Part shown: piece after piece, positions 6,819-10,572 of the stretch | Layout of the letters: the number at the start of each line of letters is the position of its first letter | How positions within the stretch are numbered: position 1 is the stretch's first letter | NCBI GenBank assembly: GCA_002428735.1 | Contig: DIXO01000077.1 | Location: 1-10,572 of the forward strand | Length of the DNA stretch: 10,572 nucleotides | Direction of reading: 5' to 3' | Source of the DNA: Syntrophaceae bacterium UBA6078 | Lineage (GTDB): Bacteria > Desulfobacterota > Syntrophia > Syntrophales > UBA2210 | The notes under the pieces: generated by a model | What the model saw: only the letters and a program-made list of their open reading frames with translations | Databases searched by the model: none | Told to the model about the DNA's origin: nothing | Program-made: the position numbers and the translations under genes

Positions 6819-7271
6819 ATGGTCAGAAAAACACGGAAGGTCTGCCCCCGCTGCGGCGCACAGCTGGAGTGTTACCGGAACCCGACCCCCACGGTTGATA
6901 TCATCATTGCCGTCGACGGAGGAATCGTTCTCATCATGAGAAAGAACGATCCCGTCGGCTGGGCGATCCCCGGCGGCTTTGTCGATTATGGTGAATCACT
7001 GGAAGAAGCCGCCGTGAGGGAGGCGTGGGAGGAGACTTCCCTTCATGTGACTCTTGAAGGCCAGTTGAAGACCTATTCACGCCCCGATCGAGATCCCCGG
7101 CAGCACACCATATCCACAGTCTTCATGGCCAGAGCGGCGGGAACCCCTGTTGCCGCAGACGATGCCGCACAGATTGGAGTTTTCACAAAAGAGACCCTTC
7201 CCGAGCCGTTAATGTTCGATCATGGGGAAATTCTTGCCGATTACTTCCGTGCCATGAGAGGGAAGAAATAA
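6819..7271 (+). CDS. Nudix hydrolase, ADP-ribose pyrophosphatase-like, with N-terminal CxxC
   Basis: Nudix enzymes cleave a nucleoside diphosphate linked to another group, using divalent metal. The 150-residue protein opens with CPRCG (9-13) and the typical linker YRNPTPTVDIIIA (19-31), then carries the Nudix box from Gly53 to Leu75 with metal-binding REAWEE (67-72). The box fits GX5EX7REUXEEXGU except that Ser74 replaces the near-terminal Gly. The later DPRQHTISTVF segment resembles ADP-ribose pyrophosphatases, but the substrate cannot be fixed from sequence. Only one CxxC plus Cys18 is present, so a full zinc ribbon is unlikely in the monomer. It has its own promoter, divergent from the PTS series, and ends 6 bp before the stop of a convergent gene. 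Confidence 0.88.
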   Translation: MVRKTRKVCPRCGAQLECYRNPTPTVDIIIAVDGGIVLIMRKNDPVGWAIPGGFVDYGESLEEAAVREAWEETSLHVTLEGQLKTYSRPDRDPRQHTISTVFMARAAGTPVAADDAAQIGVFTKETLPEPLMFDHGEILADYFRAMRGKK

Positions 7272-7277
7272 CCTTTT

Positions 7278-7574
7278 TCACGAATCATCCTCTCCCTTCC
7301 ACACATTCCGCCACGCCCCCAGCATGACTTCGTACGTCAGGTCTTCTTTATCGGTAACGTTGATAACCACGGGTGTTTCAAGAAAACAGAAAGAGGGATC
7401 TGTCTGGGAGTACGAGAGGACAAACTGATCGTAATCCTCGTAATCGCTCAGATAATAGCTCTCCTCATATTCGACGGAACAGCCGGGATCGATCGAAAAG
7501 ATGTGGTAGCTGATCCCGTCATCCAGACATCCGTATATCGTCTCCCCCACTTTATCGATACTCACCACCTGCAT
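7278..7574 (-). CDS. Unrecognised acidic protein of 98 residues
   Basis: I do not recognise this family. The protein is acidic and tyrosine-rich, with a dense stretch YEESYYLSDYEDYDQF, scattered cysteines and a Trp-containing tail. It has no signal peptide, membrane segment or known catalytic motif, so it is probably cytosolic. The frame is open to 7742, overlapping the glycosylase gene, but the ATG at 7574 is best. GGAGGAG lies 9 nt upstream, and a promoter-like TTGACA/TATGTT pair at 7660-7631 sits just beyond the glycosylase stop. A start at 7592 would place the Shine-Dalgarno inside the coding region. The start choice matters: the longer version adds 56 unsupported residues. The existence of the gene is likely; its function is unknown. 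Confidence 0.62.
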   Translation of the reverse strand: MQVVSIDKVGETIYGCLDDGISYHIFSIDPGCSVEYEESYYLSDYEDYDQFVLSYSQTDPSFCFLETPVVINVTDKEDLTYEVMLGAWRNVWKGEDDS

Positions 7575-7583
7575 CCGTCTGTG

Positions 7584-7590
7584 CTCCTCC
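7584..7590 (-). promoter_or_regulatory. Ribosome binding site that sets the start of the 98-residue protein
   Basis: GGAGGAG on the minus strand, 9 nt before the ATG at 7574. The alternative starts at 7592 and 7742 have no comparable site. Confidence 0.65.
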
Positions 7591-7630
7591 ATAACGTTTT
7601 TCAGACCCGCGTCCACCCGCCACTTGTGTG

Positions 7631-7660
7631 AACATAAGATATACGATCTCAGTGTGTCAA
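7631..7660 (-). promoter_or_regulatory. Predicted promoter for the 98-residue protein
   Basis: The minus strand has TTGACA (7660-7655), 18 bp, then TATGTT (7636-7631). It lies 30 bp past the glycosylase stop and gives a leader of about 50 nt, so the last gene may be transcribed separately. Confidence 0.5.
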
Positions 7661-7689
7661 GACCTCTTATGCAGTAAAGGATGATCTGT

Positions 7690-8520
7690 TTACGCAATTG
7701 AGATGTAGCCCATCTTTGCCGCAATGATCCCTTCCCGTTCAAGCTGATCGAGGGTTTCGCTTACTGTATGGTCATCGAAGGGAAGCCCTTGAATAATGTC
7801 CCCCGGCGAGATATTCACCTTTTCGAGGATAAGCCGGATGATCGCCCCCCGTATCTGACGGACAGAGCCTTCGAAGGGCGATTGTCTCTGGTGATGAGCG
7901 CTTCTGCGCGCCGGATTGGCGTGTACCTGTTTCAGAAAAGTCCCGTAATCCATGAGGGCGTTGTACCATCGCCCTGGATTGTCCCGGTCGAGGGTTTTTT
8001 CAATGAGTGGAATGAGGGCGGAATCCGGGACTGGTTCCTCGCCGGTGAAAAAATGATGAATGAAGACGGCCCGGATGTTGGTCTCGATCAGGATGACCGG
8101 CTCATTAAAGGCGAAAGCCATCACGGCGCGGGCGGTGGCGGGGCCGATTCCCGGCAATGAGACAAGCCCTTTCTCGTCACGGGGAACAATGCCGTTGCGG
8201 TGGGCAACAATCTCCTCCGCCGCCTGTTTCAGCATCAGGGCCCGGCGGTTGTATCCCAGCCCCTGCCACGCGCTCAGGACGTGGCGGAGAGGCGCGGCGG
8301 CAAGGGCGGCCACATGAGGAAAGCAATCCAGAAATTCCTTGTATTTCAAAAGAACACGGGGCACCTGCGTCTGCTGGAGCATGACCTCCGAGACAAGAAT
8401 CTGGTAGGCGTCGGTCGTCTCCCTCCAGGGAAGGTTCCGCCCGTGCCGTTTGTAATAATCGTAGACGGTCCCACGGAAAGCGGCTGTCCGTCTCGCCGAG
8501 AGCATGGATGTGTTATTCAT
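7690..8520 (-). CDS. MutY-like HhH-GPD DNA glycosylase without an iron-sulfur cluster
   Basis: The protein resembles A/G-specific adenine glycosylase, which removes adenine mispaired with 8-oxoguanine. It shows LPWR (30-33), the MutY motif SEVMLQQTQVPRV (44-56) with catalytic Glu45, and a helix-hairpin-helix LPGIGPATA (122-130). The second catalytic Asp of the superfamily (LDGNV or VDTHI in MutY and EndoIII) is Glu146 here (LIETNIRAV). After ALMDYG (188-193), where MutY has four cluster cysteines, there are none; Cys66 is the only cysteine. The C-terminal Nudix-like domain that recognises 8-oxoguanine is missing, and residues from about 222 look like a winged helix. At 276 residues it is shorter than MutY (about 350). 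I recall related cluster-less proteins in other bacteria, so this is a subfamily rather than a decayed gene. The substrate is uncertain. Confidence 0.82.
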   Translation of the reverse strand: MNNTSMLSARRTAAFRGTVYDYYKRHGRNLPWRETTDAYQILVSEVMLQQTQVPRVLLKYKEFLDCFPHVAALAAAPLRHVLSAWQGLGYNRRALMLKQAAEEIVAHRNGIVPRDEKGLVSLPGIGPATARAVMAFAFNEPVILIETNIRAVFIHHFFTGEEPVPDSALIPLIEKTLDRDNPGRWYNALMDYGTFLKQVHANPARRSAHHQRQSPFEGSVRQIRGAIIRLILEKVNISPGDIIQGLPFDDHTVSETLDQLEREGIIAAKMGYISIA

Positions 8521-8580
8521 GGGAACGCTGTTTTCTTTCCGGGGAGTCGGTCATTCATGATGCAGGAAGGGGTTGCCGAT

Positions 8581-8973
8581 CTATCCGATCCCATCCCCGA
8601 TCAGCGGAAGGACGCGGTTGATAGTAAAGTACACCAAATAACTCTTCTTATGGGGATCATCCGGATGATCCCCATGACGGGGGCGCGACCTGATCTTCTC
8701 GATCAGCGCGGCATCTTCCGATTCGCCCGTCCTGGTCAGGTACAGACGCTTTCCCTTATATCCGTCACCCGATTCCCGGAAGAGATAGGCGGCGCTCCCG
8801 TTCGTCTTGAGATTCTCATGGGTCAACCGGTCAGGCATGATAAAGGCAACGGTCTCCTCTCCCATGAAATGGGGCCTGCCGAATATGGCGGCATTCACCT
8901 TGCCCGAAGCGTCGGCCGTGGCAAGGACTCCTGTACCATTTGTATCTTCAAAATACTCTTTCAGCGTCTTCAT
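8581..8973 (-). CDS. Pyridoxamine 5'-phosphate oxidase-like split-barrel flavin-binding protein
   Basis: The 130-residue protein looks like a single-domain FMN-binding split barrel, with GVLATADASGKVNAAIFGRP (15-34) as the typical first strands and YLVYFTINRVLPLIGDG at the end. Such proteins bind FMN, F420 or heme; the true pyridoxine biosynthesis enzyme PdxH is longer and lacks this pattern, so the substrate is unknown. The ATG at 8973 is preferred over 8991 because GAGGAG lies 7 nt before it. An acidic/His segment (residues 100-108) is encoded by a perfect DNA palindrome. The gene lies 30 bp after the DUF2156 gene and 60 bp before the glycosylase, on the same strand. Confidence 0.78.
   Translation of the reverse strand: MKTLKEYFEDTNGTGVLATADASGKVNAAIFGRPHFMGEETVAFIMPDRLTHENLKTNGSAAYLFRESGDGYKGKRLYLTRTGESEDAALIEKIRSRPRHGDHPDDPHKKSYLVYFTINRVLPLIGDGIG
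8650..8675. repeat. Perfect 26 bp palindrome inside a coding region
   Basis: Each half reads ATGGGGATCATCC, and the two halves form an uninterrupted 26 bp dyad with no spacer. On the coding strand it specifies HGDHPDDPH, residues 100-108 of the flavin-binding protein. It could be a binding site for a dimeric protein or an incidental duplication in a loop. The symmetry is seen directly; no function is shown. Confidence 0.75.
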
Positions 8974-8980
8974 GGTTGTT

Positions 8981-8986
8981 CTCCTC
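8981..8986 (-). promoter_or_regulatory. Ribosome binding site that sets the start of the flavin-binding protein
   Basis: GAGGAG on the minus strand, 7 nt before the ATG at 8973. It lies inside the first codons of the longer reading from 8991, which argues against that start. Confidence 0.65.
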
Positions 8987-9003
8987 TTCATAAACTTGAA
9001 TGA

Positions 9004-9924
9004 TTACTTCTCTCGAAGGATCAGTTTATAGGACGGTATCATCACCTCGGGGCAGTAGGATTTTTTTACGTGGGCCAGCCCCGGAATACCCATATCGCTT
9101 TCCTTGTTGATAAATTCCAACTCCGGAAAGAGTCTGCGGGCGCATTCGCGGTCGAAAAACTGATAGAGCCCCTTGATCTGAGCGGAGGCCTTTTGGAAGT
9201 GGAGCGCGCTCATTGCATCCGTGAGCTGTGAGGCGAGGGCAAAGGCCTCTATCTCCCCGTTTATTGAGAGCATGAGGCTTCTGAACTCCAGGGCCTCCAA
9301 ATTCTTGAGGGCGTTTCTGGTGGCATGCCACTCGCAGGCAAGGTCTTCGTCTCTGTCCACGTCGCCGCCCCGCTCCTCGCACCACCGGTCCAGAAATTCG
9401 AGGCACCGAGGGATATCCTCCGGCGATATATGCTTCATACTGACATTCCCTGGCCCTTCGGGATATTCACGCTCGAACTGCTTGATAAGATTTCGTTTTT
9501 TTGAATAGTTTCTCCCTGCCAGCGTTGCCAGGTCTTCGGTCCGATAGACGTAATCGTCATACTCCTCCTGCCTCTCGACCCTGAAGAGTTCCTCCAGTCT
9601 GTTTCCATGGTGCCTCTCGATGTAATCCCCGGGGACAAACCAGTATCTGGTGCACCCCGCCCCACGAGAGATTTCGGCGAGCTCTTCAGGGGTATATTCC
9701 CTTCCGGGCGAAATGGGCAGCAGGAGATGATTCCTCTCTTTGTGAGTCGCGAAATCGGCACAGATGATGAGGGAGCCGTCATCCACGGCGCCGCAGGGGT
9801 GATAGACATCATTGTTCCAGACAATGATGGAGGAAAGAGAGTAGGAGCAGAGTCGATAGCTCTGTCCCTCAAAAAAGGGTTTGAGAGACGGATAATCGGA
9901 CGGTGTTATGGGACTGAATTTCAT
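9004..9924 (-). CDS. DUF2156 (phosphatidylglycerol lysyltransferase C-terminal-like) protein
   Basis: The 306-residue protein resembles DUF2156, a tandem GNAT-like fold related to the cytosolic part of MprF and to Fem-type aminoacyl transferases. Recognisable parts are the DYPSLKPFF opening, the segment YRTEDLATLAGRNYSKKRNLIKQF (127-150), and a C-terminal half with FALASQLTDAMSALHFQKA and QFFDRECARRLF. There are no membrane helices, so the lipid flippase half of MprF is absent and membrane lipid lysinylation is not implied. An acyl- or aminoacyl-transfer role is inference from the fold. Its ATG overlaps the stop of the upstream GNAT gene as ATGA, so the two are probably translated together. 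The family is common as a stand-alone protein in Desulfobacterota and Firmicutes, without an assigned function as far as I know. Confidence 0.82.
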   Translation of the reverse strand: MKFSPITPSDYPSLKPFFEGQSYRLCSYSLSSIIVWNNDVYHPCGAVDDGSLIICADFATHKERNHLLLPISPGREYTPEELAEISRGAGCTRYWFVPGDYIERHHGNRLEELFRVERQEEYDDYVYRTEDLATLAGRNYSKKRNLIKQFEREYPEGPGNVSMKHISPEDIPRCLEFLDRWCEERGGDVDRDEDLACEWHATRNALKNLEALEFRSLMLSINGEIEAFALASQLTDAMSALHFQKASAQIKGLYQFFDRECARRLFPELEFINKESDMGIPGLAHVKKSYCPEVMIPSYKLILREK

Positions 9925-10337
9925 TTCGTCAACCTCAGCAGGGGGGTCGCCCCATCCATGATGGAGAAACCGAGACGTTCGTAAAATGGATGGGAGCCGC
10001 GTTCCGCTATAAGACCGATCCAGCGAATCCCATCCTCCTCGAGCCGGCGGATCATTTCCCTGACAATCCTCGTTCCAATCCCCTTGCCGCGGAAGGCGCT
10101 CAGAACGGTCACATCCTGTATATAGGCGTCGCTGGCGCGATCACTCATGGCTCTCCCCATACCGATGATCCGTCCCTCGCGGCGGGCAACCGCAAAGCAA
10201 TGGCTTCCCGCAACGATACGTCTGATCATCTCAGGGTTATCCCCCTCATGGTTCCACCAGTTTTCTCTCCGGTAAAGATCGGTTATCTGGCTGATCTCTT
10301 CGGAAAGCGGTTCTTTGATAAAGGAATATTCAAACAT
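9921..10337 (-). CDS. GNAT family N-acetyltransferase
   Basis: The 138-residue protein is a single-domain acetyltransferase. It has AYIQDVTVLSAFRGKGIGTRIV with the acetyl-CoA pyrophosphate loop RGKGIG at 83-88, and the closing SHPFYERLGF typical of the fold. The acceptor cannot be told. The frame is open to 10427, but the first 30 residues are not conserved in character and MFEYSF... at 10337 is a more likely start. There is no clear Shine-Dalgarno there; a promoter-like pair at 10376-10348 would make the message almost leaderless. It is the first gene of the series and overlaps the DUF2156 gene by 4 bp. Confidence 0.83.
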   Translation of the reverse strand: MFEYSFIKEPLSEEISQITDLYRRENWWNHEGDNPEMIRRIVAGSHCFAVARREGRIIGMGRAMSDRASDAYIQDVTVLSAFRGKGIGTRIVREMIRRLEEDGIRWIGLIAERGSHPFYERLGFSIMDGATPLLRLTK

Positions 10338-10347
10338 TTCGAATGGA

Positions 10348-10376
10348 ATAATATCAAAACAGCGGGGGAAAGTCCA
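10348..10376 (-). promoter_or_regulatory. Predicted promoter upstream of the GNAT gene
   Basis: The minus strand has TGGACT (10376-10371), 17 bp, and TATTAT (10353-10348). The expected start point, near 10341, is only a few bases before the ATG at 10337, predicting a leaderless or near-leaderless transcript. Confidence 0.4.
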
Positions 10377-10520
10377 CCTGAGCAACCATGCAACATTTGA
10401 TTCACTGACCGTTTGGCATCGGGTCAATAAGCCGAAGGGGTTCCTCCCTGGTCACTCAGCGCACCGTGTTTCAGAACCGAACGCTCAAAGGGCGATCTTT
10501 TTACAATCTTTCAGATGACT

Positions 10521-10557
10521 GATATCGTTGAAAATAACGATATCCCCTTTTCTGGGG
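10521..10557. repeat. Two adjacent small hairpins beside the right edge repeat
   Basis: GATATCGTT (10521-10529) and AACGATATC (10536-10544) form a perfect 9 bp stem with a 6-base loop. Directly after it CCCC (10544-10547) can pair with GGGG (10554-10557) around TTTTCT. The 10338-10520 stretch between the GNAT gene and this structure holds the predicted promoter and otherwise nothing I can identify. Confidence 0.6.
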
Positions 10558-10570
10558 TATCCATTTGACT
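10548..10570. repeat. Right copy of the window-edge inverted repeat (possible insertion sequence end)
   Basis: This is the partner of 1-23 in inverted orientation, with 21 of 23 positions identical in reverse complement. It reads TTTTCTGGGGTATCC outward, beyond the window. Two mismatches between copies would be normal for left and right ends of one insertion sequence family. No transposase coding is present inside the window. Confidence 0.6.
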
Positions 10571-10572
10571 AA

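Noticed and set aside
7256..7294. A possible terminator between the convergent Nudix and orphan genes
   Set aside because: The only pairing is a 6 bp stem (GAGAGG/CCTCTC) with a 27-base loop and no T run after the stem, so it is not convincing.
8200..9003. A 267-codon open frame on the plus strand
   Set aside because: It runs antisense across the glycosylase and flavin-binding protein genes, both with clear family motifs and, for the latter, a good ribosome binding site.
1..10572. A composite transposon bounded by the edge repeats
   Set aside because: The repeats read outward, the interior has no transposase, and the cargo is core metabolism in long operon-like series, so flanking element copies are the simpler explanation.

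Overview
The window looks like bacterial chromosome from a moderately GC-rich Gram-negative anaerobe. Desulfobacterota (the former Deltaproteobacteria, Syntrophales-like) is the best guess. This rests on combined gene content: a mannose-type PTS without sugar genes, an NAD-linked PyrD/PyrK pair, a DUF6485 Cys-rich protein, a cytosolic DUF2156 protein and a cluster-less MutY-like glycosylase. I see no tRNA, rRNA, CRISPR array, prophage or complete transposase gene.

Layout. Positions 1-1277 (+ strand) hold an AT-richer trypsin-like protease gene whose 5' end is broken, then a small Cys-rich protein. From 6665 down to 1285 (- strand) runs one tightly packed gene series: PTS IIA, IIB and IIC, then rimI, pyrK, pyrD and lpdA. 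It has overlaps of 8 bp (IIA/IIB) and 4 bp (rimI/pyrK) and otherwise short gaps, except for a 107 bp gap before IIC. A divergent promoter region at 6666-6818 separates it from a Nudix hydrolase (6819-7271, +). From 10337 down to 7278 (- strand) lies a second series: a GNAT acetyltransferase and a DUF2156 protein joined by a 4 bp ATGA overlap, a flavin-binding split-barrel protein, a MutY-like glycosylase, and a 98-residue orphan that appears to have its own promoter.

How the genes fit together. PyrK and PyrD form the NAD-dependent dihydroorotate dehydrogenase of pyrimidine synthesis. RimI acetylates ribosomal protein S18. LpdA is the flavoprotein subunit of a 2-oxoacid dehydrogenase or glycine cleavage complex whose partners are not here. 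The PTS proteins lack the IID subunit, so in this window they form an incomplete transporter or a regulatory phosphorelay.

The most interesting signals are structural. The two outer edges carry a 23 bp inverted repeat (21/23 identical) that reads outward like the two ends of an insertion sequence lying beyond the window. The left copy abuts the broken protease gene and supplies its in-frame stop. A perfect 26 bp palindrome sits inside the flavin-binding protein gene, and the MutY-like protein lacks the iron-sulfur cysteines. No clearly new multi-gene system is demonstrable; the GNAT-DUF2156-flavoprotein-glycosylase series is the least explained neighbourhood.
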